Notes under the pieces: model-generated
Told to the model about the DNA's origin: nothing
Databases searched by the model: none
The model's input: only the letters and a program-made list of their open reading frames with translations
Made by a program: the position numbers and the translations under genes
Shown here: one piece after another, positions 1 to 12,514 of the stretch
Layout: the number at the start of each line of letters is the position of its first letter
How positions within the stretch are numbered: position 1 is the first letter of the stretch
Source: Leptidea sinapis
Lineage: Eukaryota > Arthropoda > Insecta > Lepidoptera > Pieridae
Reading direction: 5' to 3'
Length of the DNA stretch: 64,000 nt
Assembly: GCF_905404315.1 (NCBI RefSeq)
Contig: NC_066265.1
Span: forward strand, 24,328,501 to 24,392,500

Positions 1-118
1 ACTCGAACCCGCACCTCTCGGGTTACGTCCCAGCGCTCCAACCGTCTGCTTGCCATATAATCCGAAAATCTTGGCATGTTTTATTCAACTCTTAGGTTCT
101 TTTTGGTTTACAAATTTA
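1..118 (-). mobile_element. SINE-2 (tRNA-like head), cut by the window edge
   Basis: Begins inside the B-box-like region (ACTCGAACCCGCACCTCTCG) and continues through TTATTCAACTCTTAGGTTC. It matches the other reversed SINE-2 copies at 25052 and 37408. The element's 5' end lies to the left or at the edge. Confidence 0.65.
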
Positions 119-135
119 ATTAAAAAAAAATATGG

Positions 136-966
136 GTAGCACTCCGGAAGTGCCAGCAGAAGTGAAAACTTTAACATTAACGTTGTGCATGTTTGAATAT
201 TTTGGAATGGTTTGGGAATAAAAACGCACGAATTACTTTATTTATCAGTATAAAAGTACTTACTTACGTATTACTTTGATACAATATGAATTTTTTTCTT
301 TAAAGTTATTTATTTTCTCAAACAAATTGATTCCTTTAGTTTTTTTTTATGTTAGAAAATATAAACAAATGGCGGTCTGAGTCAGAAGAAGCGGCGCAAG
401 AAACTCTCCCAGAATTCTTTAATTTCGCTTTTTTTAATGAAATATACAATATTTTACTGTCATTGCTATTGCTATAAAATAATCATAATCTAGTCCCAGG
501 CTGTCGGAACACTTAGATATTCAGCTGTGGTGTGGTAGGATTTACGACAGAGCCATTAATTGCGCTATCGTACACAAAAATAACAATTTATATTACATAA
601 AAAATTTAATATTTCAGAACTATAACAATTATTTTACATTAAATATAAGTAGTTTATCTTTCAGAAAAATCAACTTTCATCCAATATAAACTGTAAATTG
701 TATGTATATTTCACGGCTGAGATTCCATCCCTCGACCTCGCGGTGTTTGGGCTTCGCAATCACAATGATTCCAACACTGGTCCTTTGACATCATTAAGTT
801 GAAATAGCCGAACTATAATTAGTTAGAAGTATAAATCTTTCATCTTCAACGACTGTCTTCCGAATTTGCGATCAGGCCACGAGTCCTGACGCGAGTTTAA
901 CATTTTACACCCATCCCTAGAAAAGTGGTCGTCGCCGCTAAAGATGTTTTCACTTCAAAAAAAAAA
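136..966. mobile_element. Family C inverted-terminus element, interrupted by a nested repeat
   Basis: Matches the copy at 48505 at both ends: GCACTCCGGAAGTGCCAGCA and GAAGTGAAAACTTTAACATT on the left, CGACTGTCTTCCGAATTTGC, CTGACGCGAGTTTAACATTT and AAGATGTTTTCACTTC on the right. GAAGTGAAAAC and GTTTTCACTTC are inverted. Extra sequence at about 222-553 (family D) and about 690-835 is absent from the other copy. Confidence 0.65.
315..557 (+). repeat. Family D repeat nested in family C
   Basis: Shares AAATTGATTCCTTTAG, GAAGAAGCGGCGCAAGAAAC, CTATTGCTATAAAATAATCA, GTCCCAGGCTGTCGGAACAC and ACAGAGCCATT with 23745-24012. The same flank order places it inside the family C copy. Confidence 0.7.
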
Positions 967-973
967 CACCACA

Positions 974-1011
974 AATTGCTACAATATATCGGAAGATATA
1001 TTGTAGCAATT
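974..1011. repeat. Perfect 17-bp hairpin with 4-nt loop
   Basis: AATTGCTACAATATATC (974-990), loop GGAA, then the exact inverse (995-1011). It lies between the family C end and a family A copy. Confidence 0.85.
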
Positions 1012-1015
1012 ATTT

Positions 1016-1215
1016 ACCAGTGGAAGGCTTTGCACAGGATGTCGGCTAGATTATGGGTACCACAACGGCGCCTATTTCCGCCGTGAAACAGTAATGTGTA
1101 AGCATGTGCTGTGTTTCGGTCTGAATGGCGCTGTAGTTAGTGAAATTACTGGGCAAATGAGACTTAACATCTTACGTCTCAAGGTACCGTCTCGTCACTT
1201 ATTGTCATAAAAAAT
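1016..1215 (+). repeat. Family A copy with central deletion
   Basis: Starts ACCAGTGGAAGGCTTTGCAC, carries GTAGTTAGTGAAATTACTGG and GAGACTTAACATCTTACGTC, then jumps to CTCGTCACTTATTGTCATAAAAAA. The hairpin part is deleted. Confidence 0.85.
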
Positions 1216-1534
1216 TATGATATCATGAGTACACGTAAACCACTGACAAAAACAATACAATGTGCTATTTAGGTACAAGATCGTACAGTATTATGTCAAA
1301 AGGTCTACAAGCGTCCGGCCAATGTTAAGGCCAGATTACATAACTCCGTAGACGGCGTGGCGGCGCGTGCGCAAGGTCAACGACCGGGGCCTATGTAGGC
1401 GGTAAACTTTAATATTGTCTTGCCACTACCTAAATACAGAAAACTGTTGAACATCTTACATTATTTACATCTGAGCATGAAAGTATGAAATTCTAATTAC
1501 GGTCACGTGCCAAACGATTTTTATTAGAGATGAA

Positions 1535-1596
1535 AGTGGGAGGTTCCTTTGCACAGGATGCAACGGCGCCCATTTCTGCCGTGAAACAGTAATGTA
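1535..1596 (+). repeat. Family A 5' scrap
   Basis: GTGGGAGGTTCCTTTGCACAGG joined to CAACGGCGCCCATTTCTGCC. A deletion joins the two parts. Confidence 0.7.
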
Positions 1597-3639
1597 GCAT
1601 GGAACATTTAAATGTTAGGTTGACTATTTTAATCCTGTCCTAACATAACTTGGTTGACAGGTATACTACGATTTAAAAAAAACCGACAAACGTGCAGACT
1701 TGCTTGTAATAATCCTTTAAAACGAGGTAACTAGTAAAAAATAAATAATATTCCCACGACATTGACTAAAATTTATATAACCTTATTTATTATTTTAATA
1801 TAACTGTCGTTAATGGTCTAGTAATATTGTTTTTGTAAACATTTTATGACTGTTTACAAATGCTTTTATATAAGTTTACGTAAATATTTTTTTATTTTCT
1901 TTTCATCCTATCTTAAATGAGCCAAGCGGCAACTTTAAGAATTGATAGCTCTCATTTGCCAAATTTCGATTTAACGTAGGTACCAATCTTAATTATAAAG
2001 GCATTATTTAATATTTTATAAACATTTCCTTCTTATTGACCGAATTGAAAGTCAATATTATTAATGTAAAATTGAAGATTTATATCAAAGATGCTAATCG
2101 ATGCGTTAAAAGCATAAAAAAATAAATTAAATAAAAGCTTACAGAATAATTTGATATCATTTATAATTAGTAATAAATTGTATTGTTACGAAAAACAGAA
2201 CTATGCTGCAAGGCATACAAGTACGGACTGTGGTAAAAATATTATATTTTCCAACAATCAACTTTATACCTCAAAACAATTCGATACAAAATCATTTAAC
2301 ATATTTTGATATTTTACAATAAAGTACAATTGTTATTGTAAGTGAATTTTTTGAATTAATCATGGTCATTAATTTATGTACACAGCTAAGCGTAGGCGAA
2401 TCTTTATAAATTGACTAAGAAAGAATCTTACCTTTTTGGTATTTAGCTGCAATAAAATATCTCTTTTATATTATTATATATTAGTTACACGTTAGTTACT
2501 ATTCACGGTATTTATGTACTCGCTGTTAGATCATTGAAGACAACTTTTAAAATGTATTTTCTTTCGAACTGATAGTACAGTACAGTAAATTTCATATTAA
2601 ATGTATCACACATTACACATGTATGTAGTTATAGTACAGTAAATTTCATATTAAATGTATCACACGCATAAAGGAATCCATAAACAATACGATACCGGTT
2701 GAAGAAAGAAACAAACGTATGGAGACAAAAGAGGCTGATACGAGCAAACTGGACTACAAGAACTTAACATATTATGGAACTTTTATACGGATTTATAAAA
2801 AATAAGTGCCAAATAAGTATATTGCAAATTTCTCGAATTTGCTTCTCAGATACGCTATTTTCTCTAGACTTCCGAATATATCGTACAAATAAAAAATTAG
2901 GACAATATAAATATTTTTTTTTATTATATTTGTATATTCAAACAAAACAAATCTCACAACTATATTAGATGTTATAACTATATTTAATAGTTGGGTTACC
3001 AGCTGCCCTATTAAGGCGAGACTTACTTTGTAAATTCTGCGCGCCTCTAGGCTCTACGGGCCAAGTGTTCCAACACCAAAATGTTACCCGGAAAACACAA
3101 ATACACTATTATTACTTTACCTACTTGGATATAAACTGAATTAAAATCAGTATCTCTACTTTTACTTCTCTTACGAATTTGATAAACATGTTTGTATATA
3201 TATTTATGTACCTCAACAATAATGTTTAATGATGCTCAGAAGCTCAACCATTTCGGATTTAATCCATGATTCTCAAAGCAAAATATAATAAAAGGGAACT
3301 TTAACTTTGATAAATAAACATTTGGTAGAATTCGTTGTCTTAATTAGATTATAGTAAGCCATAACAAAAGGCTCTCTCTATAATTCCGATAACAAGATAC
3401 TTCATTCTGTAAACATACAGTCCTTTTATAAAAATATACTAGTTCTAGAGTTTAATCAGTTAACCTTAACAAAACATACACCTTTGAGTGTAGATAATAT
3501 TTTTAATATTCTTATTCATATCGTCTTGTATCTTTTCTTTTTTTATTTAAAAAAAAACAATAGTACTTATAATAATAAAAAACTGGATTACTTCTTGTAG
3601 TAATTCTAAATTTAGACACACATATCTTAATATGTGTAA
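1597..3639. other. No gene recognised
   Basis: AT-rich; only the 54-bp-spaced direct repeat stands out, plus a GC-richer patch at 3000-3085 without a frame. Confidence 0.6.
2579..2666 (+). repeat. Direct repeat, two 33-bp copies 54 bp apart
   Basis: AGTACAGTAAATTTCATATT through ATGTATCACAC occurs at 2579 and 2633 without mismatch. Spacer CATTACACATGTATGTAG. Confidence 0.85.
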
Positions 3640-3982
3640 ATCCAGTGTCCTGATGTTTGTTTCCAGTGAACTCCTACACTAATTAACGGATTTTAATGGG
3701 GTTTACTTCATGGAGTGCAGTTTAGTCCAACTTGAGAGATATTTTTATTTCGTTTTGGGACGCATAACTATTTTTATTTCTAGTATTTGTTCTGTATGGA
3801 CATATTTTCTATGAGAGAATTTAGTGACGCACGGTTTGACAGTTCTGTTGTGAAACAATAATTTCATTATAACAACAGGGAGCATATTTTACGAAATAAT
3901 TCTTGATGTTATGAAATATTATTGACAAAGTATGTTATTTATTATCTTCAGAACAACGTCTGTTGTGTCAGCTAGTGTGTCT
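3640..3982 (+). repeat. Family G repeat, copy 1
   Basis: Shares CTTCATGGAGTGCAGTTTAG, GGACATATTTTCTATGAGAG, GACGCACGGTTTGACA and AGAACAACGTCTGTTG with 5397-5744 in the same order. The right end, in reverse, is the AGCTGACCCGACAGACGTTG motif common in lepidopteran repeats. Confidence 0.75.
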
Positions 3983-4433
3983 CTATATTTATTATGTTGA
4001 TGATCCACATTAGGCTTGGGCTACAATAGTACTGTACTGTCATTGAGCCTCGCACAGATACGTATAAAAATTTCATCGAAATTTTTGAAGTTTGTCCGTT
4101 AAATAGATAGAAACAGGACATGCTTGTTTGAAGCTTCTAGTTTGAGAAAATAAATAGATGTCTCTTGTCCCGCACTTGTCTTGTCTTGCACGAGAAGTAC
4201 CGTAGTCGTAAAATAGCTACCTCTTTTTTCAATTTAATTTAAAAACAATCAATTCATAAGGTACAAGTAATAAACTAAAATAAAGTCACTCTTTAATAAT
4301 AAATAAACAAATTTTATACAGAGGTTATCATATACCGTGGCATAAACATTGAAAATATTATATAGAGGTAACTTTAAGATAACCTGCAGTTAAACAAAAT
4401 ATAGATTGATACTTATAAACAATTGGTTATTTT
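3983..4433. other. No gene recognised
   Basis: AT-rich. CTTGTCCCGCACTTGTCTTG near 4164 looks repetitive but has no second copy here. Confidence 0.55.
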
Positions 4434-4742
4434 TAAAAGTGATAAACCTCACTTCTGGGATTTTGAAAACAAAATTTTAGAACGATGCGTTGTTTAGATT
4501 TGAAAGGGCGACATCCGAAGTCAATTTCCTAATATGCCAATATTGGGGTTGAGCAGGTTATCAACTGTAAAGTAGATCCTGTAGATGAAGCCACAAACAG
4601 AGAGTTGAACAAAGCATACAAGATTTATCAATGATACGTCACTCGAAGAGTTGGCTCAAGGGAAAGATCGCTCGCACGGAAAGCGATACGTTGTGGGTTC
4701 GAGTCCAACATATTTCATAAATTTTGTTTCCAAATTTAATTT
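4434..4742 (+). mobile_element. SINE-2 copy, nearly full length
   Basis: Runs from AAGTGATAAACCTCACTTCTGGG through GGGGTTGAGCAGGTTATCAACTG and AGAGTTGAACAAAGCATAC to the tRNA-like section (GTTGGCTCAAGGGAAAGATCG, GTGGGTTCGAGTCC). The unit is seen repeatedly in the window in both orientations. The 90-codon frame starting inside it is not a gene. Confidence 0.7.
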
Positions 4743-5396
4743 GATCCTTATAGTTGAATATCTAAGGGAAAACATACCTCAGAGAGATAAACATGAGATG
4801 AGAGATAAAATAATTATCCATCTATTCGAAAATCTTATTCTTAGAAAAATAATAAATAACAACATGTCTTCGAATTTAAAAGCATTTTGCGTCAAAACTC
4901 ATATCGAAAGTACTATTGACTGAAACAGTTCTAAGATATAATGCTCTCGATTCATGTTCTGTCAACAAACCATTTTAGAATCGCTCTTCGTATGTTTCGT
5001 TTCTGGAAAGTAAATAGTGTGTGACGTTAAAAGGCGCTTACCGTCCTTAAGCGTATACAAGAAGCTTACTCCGGGGTCTCTCTGATGTCCACTAACGAGA
5101 CAATTTCCAAAGTAATGCTTTTTAGTTTACATCTAAGTAAGGCTTCCGTAATACTCGTTCTGAAAGGATTTTGAAACGAGATGTAGTTACCGTGTATTAG
5201 AAATTGAAATATAAATATATTTAGCAACAACCCTTGGTAAACGTCTTGAAGCTACATCAGTTCGTATAGAGGCTCTGGCACGGGGAGAGGAACTGATAAG
5301 AAACTCCTAGCCCATCTTTTAAATCATGTAATAACTTAGCCTATTTAATATAATTAACCAGACAAGAACCATGCTTCATTATCTTAATATATTATA
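4743..5396. other. No gene recognised
   Basis: Mixed composition, higher GC at 5030-5100; no splice-bounded frame. Confidence 0.55.
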
Positions 5397-5744
5397 TAAG
5401 TCCAGTGTCCAGATAATTGTTCCCAGTCAACTCCTAAACTAATGAACGGATTTTAATGGGGATTACTTCATGGAGTGCGGTTGAGTCCAACTCGAGATAG
5501 GATAGTTTTTTTTTTTTGGATTTGGGACCCATAATTATTTTTATTTCCAATAATTGTTTGGTATGGACATATTTTCTATGAGAGAATTTATAGACGCACG
5601 GTTTGACAACACGGTGAAACAATTTCACTATAACAACAGGACGCATATTTTACGAAATAATTCTTGATGTTATGAAATATTATTGGCAAATTCATAAAAA
5701 CAGTATTATGTACAGAACAACGTCTGTCTGGTCGGCTAGTCCTC
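5397..5744 (+). repeat. Family G repeat, copy 2
   Basis: Same unit and orientation as copy 1, 1.75 kb downstream. It differs by an internal T run (about 5506-5517). The 70-codon - strand frame over it is a shadow. Confidence 0.75.
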
Positions 5745-6099
5745 CTACTAAACTACAGTAAGCCTTCTGTGTCAAAGAACCTGTAATATATTTCTTGAAA
5801 AGTGTTCAGTGGGTCCTAGTATACTGTCTAACATTTTATTTTAAAATTGAGTATCAATACCTATGAAGGAGCCCTTAACTTTAGCTAACATATAAAATAG
5901 CACGTACAGTTTATTCTTTCTTCTTGAATTAAATAAATTTAAATTCTTCCTAAATTCGGTAATAATTTTTCTAACTAAGGATTATAGTTATACATAAGAA
6001 ATAAAAGAAAAGGTAATGTTAAAGTAGAATAAGATGAGAAGAGTTGTGCATTTCAAATCAAATGAAATAAAAAACACTTATGAATGTCAAAAGTTTTCT

Positions 6100-6150
6100 T
6101 TTTTTTTTTATAATTACCGCCACTTCGGAAAGGGTTGAGCTTTAATGAGG
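6100..6150 (+). repeat. Possible family D scrap
   Basis: TTTTATAATTACCGCCACTTCGG after a T run resembles the ACTACCGCTTCG part of family D. Short. Confidence 0.3.
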
Positions 6151-6280
6151 CAAGAATATAAGAAGCAAGAATATCATTACTAAGAATATCTTTTAAAGCA
6201 AGACTTTTAGCTTAATATGTTTACAAATTATTTCAAATCAAATCTTTTTACAAATCTAATAATTTGTTGCAATAAGCTGT

Positions 6281-6954
6281 GTGTACACGAGCGACCCCGG
6301 CATTAGTTGCAAGGCGCGGGTCGGGTGCTCTGCTAGAGCTAGGACCGCGGCGGCCGTGTGTCCGGAGGCTGAGCGAGCCAGCGCAGGCGCCCAGGTGAGT
6401 CAGGTAGGCCCGCCCCTAGGCCCCGCAGCCCGCGCTTACCTGCCCGCTCGCTCAGTCCATCGCCAAACGCCGGCCTGGCGACTTGTGCTCCGTGCACGCC
6501 GCCACTTTCTCCATACTCTCGCGAGTCCTACGCGTCGTTCTCTCGCTTCACCCAACCGTCCAGTTTCCCGCTCCCGGCCGTCACCCGACCCTTCCCGCCC
6601 CTCGGACAACTTTCGTGTTACTTTTGATCGAGTTCCCGCGCTCCGGTTGTCTGCTCTCGTGGTGCCGGAAGCCGGTATCGAGAAGTCGGCGGTGCATGTG
6701 ACCGTCGATAGCTCGGCAGTAGGTCGTGGATGCGGTCTTGAGAAAGCAGTCGAGGCCTCAAGGAGGCCGTCGGCACGCTGTTCCCGCAGCAGCTTGGGTG
6801 CGTGTCCTACGCGACGCCGTGCGCTTGTTGTCCGCCGTATATCTTGCAGCAGCCACTGCCGCTTCCGTTGCCAATCCCGTTACCCATAGCCTACCCGATC
6901 CAGTCCTTAGACCCCCAACTCGTTAAACACCAGCGTCAGCTGCTCTCTAACATG
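6281..6954 (+). other. GC-rich block: putative promoter and first exon ending in ATG
   Basis: This block is markedly richer in G, C and CpG than its AT-rich surroundings. It ends with TCTAACATG directly followed by GTAAGT, so the start codon at 6952-6954 (A at -3, G at +4) would be the last codon of the exon and the intron would be phase 0. Upstream ATGs are few: 6696 is followed at once by TGA, and 6730 gives a three-codon reading frame. An earlier donor (CCAG|GTGAGT at 6394/6395) could end an alternative first exon. The frame of the ATG is also open from 6742, giving a proline- and leucine-rich stretch, so translation could instead enter from an upstream exon. I infer a 5' UTR with start codon; the transcription start is not determined. 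I do not recognise the gene. Confidence 0.5.
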
Positions 6955-7800
6955 GTAAGTTTTTCAGAATTTCCCGCCTGTGACAAATTGTTCCAAGTAT
7001 ATTTTTTATTTTGTCTATTTTAAATCGCTATAGAACAACAAAGGTGAAAAACAACATTATTGTTAATTTGAATCTTATAACTAATAAATAAAAAAATATA
7101 CAATTTTACTACTTTACAAAGTTTATTTGAAAACACAATAAAATTGTATTACAAAAATAAATATTCACAAGTTCAGAACTTTTCACAAAACGAGCTTAAA
7201 CTTTTATGCACACTTGACTTATTCCCCCAACTTTGAATAGGGACGTTGATCTCAAGTGGAGATTGAAATTAATTGGGCTAGTTTTGATTATGATCACACT
7301 CGAAGCTACCTGAACACAGAACTTCCTCTACTATCATTTATACAGGACTTTGCAAAGGGCGTTAATACGATTAGTTAATATTACTTAATCTACACGCACG
7401 GAAATTGTTCGAAACTTTGTTGTAAAATTTATGATAAAGATAGCAACTTGATGTTGGCTTCCTTACAAGACATTATTTGGTTCTTAAGCCTACTAAGCTT
7501 CAAAGAAACATTGTTTTCATTTTCTATGAAAAACGTTATTAAGATATTTCTGCGTTAAAGGCTGTTAATGCCAAAAAACGCGGCTTGAAATGGAAACGTT
7601 TGATGTCGAGAAAATCCAAAAGTTTGATTTGATAAGCTATAACAATATTTTTTCGTATAATTAAAGAAATCTTGTTATATTTACGTGTTCTATACCAAGG
7701 AGAGTTGATGGTAGAAGTTTGACTGAAAGTGGACTTCTTATCTAAGTTTTCTCATTAAGTCTCCTTCAAAGGTATATCTACTTTATTTAAAGTCACGATT

Positions 7801-8114
7801 TTTTTTTATGAAAATAAGGGACGAGACGATCAGGACGTTCAGCTGATGGTAATTAATACGTCCTGACCATTACAATGCAGTGCCGCTCAAGATTATTGAA
7901 AAATCCAAAAATTCTGAGCGGCACTACAACTGCGCTCGTTACCTTGAGACAAGATGTTAGATTGAAGTCTCATTTGCCCAGTAATTTCACTAGCTACGGC
8001 GCCCTTCAGACCGAAACACATTATTGCTTACAGAGTACTGCTTCACCGCAGAAATAGGCGCTGTTGTACCCATAATCTAGCCGGCATCCGGTGCAAAGGA
8101 GCCTCCCACTGGTA
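7801..8114 (-). repeat. Family A full copy, reversed
   Basis: From ATGAAAATAAGGGACGAGAC through the hairpin arms (GTGCCGCTCAAGATTATTG and AAATTCTGAGCGGCACTAC) to GGAGCCTCCCACTGGTA. The 60-codon frame inside is a shadow. Confidence 0.88.
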
Positions 8115-9098
8115 TTATAACTATGTATGTACAATTTTCACTCGTAGGGTACGTGAGGAATGATTTCAATTACCTTTCGGAGACTATGAATAGCAGCTTT
8201 TTATTATGTACATCGAAATGCTCTAATTTACATAAAATACAAAACGTTGCTAGTTCTCTTATCTGAATATGGAATTCATATAAACTGCATATTATTTTAA
8301 TATTTGCATATTATTTAAATGTTCGTCACGTCTACGAATATTCAAAGTCGCGACGTTATAACGGGATTTTATTTCTCTATTAAAATGTATTGGTTCAACT
8401 TATTGGGAAAACCTAATCACCTGAACACAAGTTGAATTTATATAATGTATTGAAAATCTCGCCAGTCAATGCTACTTTAAGTTTCGTTTATAAAGTTTTA
8501 TGATTTAAAAAAAATTTCAGCGGAAAATAAATATTTTTTTTATGAATAATTAAGGATTATATTTTTTATATGTAAAGCAGTAATATGCAAAATACTATAT
8601 ATTATGGATAGACACTGAAATAAATCTGGAGTGTAGATATTTACAAAAAAAATAAATGGTACAATGCCGGTATTGTTATATAAGTTAAACATATACTCCT
8701 ATATGGAAGTGAGATAAAAAATCTCAGTTCAAAAGTACTCTACATTCGAATTAATAGTTTCAGGCCATACATGTCGCATTAAAAATGATTTGTAAGTAGG
8801 TCAAAATATATCTTTACAAAAGACGACGGCAATATGTTAAAACTAAATTCTTTCTTTGATTTCGTCCGCACAGAATTCGGATAATTATATCCGGAGTACG
8901 ATACTGTTATAATATCGAGATGAAATCCACTTTGTCCCATTCTGTAATTGTAAATTTCACAATGATGAGGTAAGTTGAAGTCTGTAGGTTTTTAACAAAC
9001 AAAAAAGACACATTCGCTTTCAAAATATTCGTTTGGATTACAATTACAAGCTTTTATCGCGACCTGAAATGGATTTGTCTTGTCTATATGCATTTATT
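8115..9098. other. No gene or repeat recognised
   Basis: AT-rich. A donor-like GAGGTAAGT at 8969-8977 has no exon before it. Confidence 0.55.
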
Positions 9099-9360
9099 AC
9101 AGCGCCTATTTCTGCCGTAAAGCAGTAATGGTAAAACATTAGTGTGTTTCGGTCTGAAGAGCGCCGCAGCTAGTGAAATAACTGGGCAAGTGAGACTTAA
9201 CATCTTATATCTCAAGGTGACAAGCGCAATCAGTGTGCCGCTCAAAATATTTGGGTTTGTCAAGAATCCAGAGCGGAGCTGCATTGTAATGGGCAGGGCG
9301 TATCAATTACCATCACCTGAAGATCCTGCTCGTCTTATCCCTTATTGTCATAAAAAAATT
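9099..9360 (+). repeat. Family A copy lacking the 5' end
   Basis: Begins CGCCTATTTCTGCCGTAAAG and ends CCCTTATTGTCATAAAAAAAT. The two opposed short frames across it come from the repeat. Confidence 0.85.
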
Positions 9361-10258
9361 GAAGTCACATTGAATTATGATAATTTTTTTTTAATATTAA
9401 CAAGTTTCCGCATGGAGATTCGAAAGGTCAACGGCGATAAATATGACAGTGAAATTGATAAATAACCAGTTACCAGTACTAATACTAGTTAAAATGCAGC
9501 GACAATTGAATAAATAAATACATTCAAGGAGATTATGAAATGGAAAATTAAACTTGTACATCGTACCACAAAGTTGTGAACGTATTTAGAACAAACAGCA
9601 AATATAGGACATATAATACGATGCCGCACGCCATTTGATAAATTTCACCGCAATTTCGCTCGAAAGTCGCTAAGAGAGGCGACCGCGCGAAACGGTACTC
9701 ACAAGTATGCATTTAATTGCATCCGAAACGTCTAACGAGTGCATTAATTCCATTTCGATTAGCATTAGCATTACAAAAACTACGCGAGTCGTCGTATGAC
9801 AGATTGCTAATCGAATTTCACTCAATCCTTAAATGTTTTGCTCACGATACACATGAGTGAAATTGTAATCGCATTAACTGATCAATTTGATCACTTTTCA
9901 TAATTTATTTACATTCAAATTGAATATTTATTGCGATCGAATGCTTGTTACGCGTTGCGAATTTCATTATGAAAATATAAAAGATGAAATCGTAGTCGTG
10001 CTATTATATTATAATTCAAGTATATTTTTCTTGCTAATAATTTGAAACATGACTATGAAACATCGGATTCAATTGAAATTATAACTTTTAAGGACATCTC
10101 ACTTCTACTTGTACTAGTTATTAACTTTCACACGAATAGGTTGTCTTATCTAAGTATTAATATTGTTTTTAAACCAGCACAAAAATAAATAAATACCTTT
10201 GAAATGAAGGAAATGGTTACAAAGCACAGTAAAATGTAAGTACCCCAAAACACCATTT
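9361..10258. other. Unrecognised unique sequence
   Basis: A CpG-richer patch at 9640-9800 (GAGAGGCGACCGCGCGAAAC) lies in AT-rich DNA. It has no frame and could be regulatory. Confidence 0.5.
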
Positions 10259-10520
10259 ACCAGTGGGAGGCTCTTTTGAACAGGATGCCGGATAGGTTAT
10301 GGGAGCCCCAACGTTTCGATCGAGGGTGCCGTGGCTAGTGGGATTACTGGGCAAATAAGACTTAACATCTTTTATCTCAAGGTGATGAGCGCAATTGTAG
10401 TGCCGATTAGAATTTTTGTGTTATTCTAGAATCCCGAGCGGCACTGCATTGTAATGGGCAGGGCGTATCAATTACTATCAGCTGAACGTCCTGCTAGTCT
10501 CGTCCCTTATTGTCATAAAA
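10259..10520 (+). repeat. Family A copy with small internal deletion
   Basis: ACCAGTGGGAGGCTCTTTTG, GATTACTGGGCAAATAAGAC, GAGCGGCACTGCATTGTAAT and CGTCCCTTATTGTCATAAAA. The segment holding GGCGCC...TAATGTG is mostly missing. Confidence 0.85.
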
Positions 10521-11849
10521 CAACACTAAGATACCATCAGATATTGTCATATTATTATAGTTAAAAACAATCACAAAATCAAAACCGTAATAATACAATT
10601 GCTATGAACTGAGGGGCCCTGGTTTGTGATCCGAGGTTCTGTGATTTTGAAGATCATTGTATTCAATAGCACGAGGGCTTTATAACAGACGTTAGCGATT
10701 TCATGGTGTTGGAATTTCATGGTATTTAACCACTATGACCAACACTTCTAAATTTCACTTCAAAATAATGTAGTCTATATCGTAGTAGTATTAAGTAGTT
10801 CGGTTCGCAATTATATTCTTCTAGCAATAAGTGACGAGAATTTGAAACGGTTTGAATAACAAATTAATCATTTTATTCTAACAAGCGTGAAGATTATCAT
10901 TTGATAGAATACAAAAATAGTTAAAACAGTAAATGTAAAATGTTTACGACTCTTCGAGAAAACTCTATAAATTATATAATTTATATCTCTTTGGTCATCA
11001 AGGCCCACTTTTCTCTCGCATCCTCTGTTTCAAATATTTTGGCACACATATTATATAGAAACATAAATATTGTAGTGTTAAATATTAACAACAACATTAA
11101 TAATTGTTGTTTTCTCTCCTTTTTTACATTTTATCTATCGTTTAGAACTCCAAAAAAGTACTCCAATTTGGGAGATAAAAAAATGACCGAAGCAAAAATA
11201 TGTTCTTTCCAGTGAATCAAAGTAATTGTGAATACTTTTGTACTAAAAAATATATAATATTAATTAAACAGCATTACATTAGTAGAGATTATTTTTGGTT
11301 GTAGGGCCTTAAGTACATCGTACAAGTATTCAAACATATTTTGAAAATATAAAAATGTATCCAATGCAAGTATTTTAAAGCACATGATTATTGATTGTAT
11401 AAATGATTTTACTTGATAGCGATAAATATTTTCATGAAAAAATATTCCGAACGTTTAAGTAACGCATACATATCTAACCAATTTTTTTGTCAAAATTTGT
11501 AGCAACTTTTACCCGCAATCGGGTTAAGTCAAGTGAGGGTAATGTGTTAAGCAATATCTGTATATATGTTTGTCCTATGCCGCGCTGTAGAGACACAATG
11601 TGTTAAACTCATTTTATGAATTTTAAATAAATTGAATAGCTCTAATCTTGTGCATGTCCCTTAATTACAGACAACTTTTTGATTTGACATCTGATTTATA
11701 AACTAAATGCAAAGGATTGTTTGTATTAGGCATATACTAATCTACTAATTTAAAAAAAATCTGTTTGTTTGTTTCGGTTAATAGGGTGGCTAGATTTCTT
11801 TTGAAGGGACTTAAAACTACCTTACAACGGCTACTTTATTTATTATGAA
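10521..11849. other. No gene recognised
   Basis: AT-rich. The 91-codon frame at 10940-11215 has no homology I recognise and AT-biased codons. Confidence 0.55.
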
Positions 11850-12005
11850 TTAGAGTCTCGCGCAAGGAGGACAAACGAATGTACAAGTCAGCTGGTGTTA
11901 AGAGATCACAGCCGCCCACATTCTCTTGTAACACCAGAGGAAACACAGGAGCGTTGCCGGCCTTTAAGGAAGGTGTACGCGCTTTTTTTTAGTACCCATG
12001 TCGTC
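11850..12005 (-). mobile_element. 3'-terminal fragment of the CR1/Jockey-like LINE, reversed
   Basis: Reverse complement of the same 3' block: CCGCCCACATTCTCTTG, CACCAGAGGAAACACAGGAG and GCCGGCCTTTAAGGAAGG are all present. The terminal TTCCATAAAA is not clearly preserved. Confidence 0.7.
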
Positions 12006-12514
12006 GTCTATCTATAATAATATCCTACGTGGACGAAGTTACAGGCGGTTGCTAGTAATGAATAGTATTAAAAGGCGCTTCAGCGTTCAACTTGAGGCAT
12101 CGATGAATAATATAGGGTCATCGTGCGAGGCCGCTGACTGGAACGGCAAGTGTCTAACGTGTGACTATAAAAACTGGTCCTACTTACTATTTGTATAACA
12201 ACATCCACTTTATTGTTGTTTTATATTACATTCATAGTTCCACAACTATATTTTTTCCGAACGCTATTTTTTCCCGTAAATAATCACCAACACCTGTGCG
12301 TTTTTGCTATTGAAGGAATTAAATGAGTTTTTCTGGCGTTTTCATTTGCATCTTACTCCAATTATACTATCTAATAAACCTTAATATTAATAAACAATTT
12401 TTATAGATACCAAATACGATTTTCAATTGATACCGATTTGTATAAGTATGATTTTAAAATATCAATCAATGGCATCTAATTAATTATACAACATATTCTA
12501 AGGGAAGTGCCATT

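Noticed and set aside
6281..6889. 202-codon frame through the GC-rich block
   Set aside because: It has no ATG start (it opens at GTG), is arginine/serine/proline-rich as expected of GC-rich DNA, and overlaps two other frames. The splice-site model is preferred.
9142..9465. 107-codon frame
   Set aside because: Its first 70 codons lie in a family A repeat.
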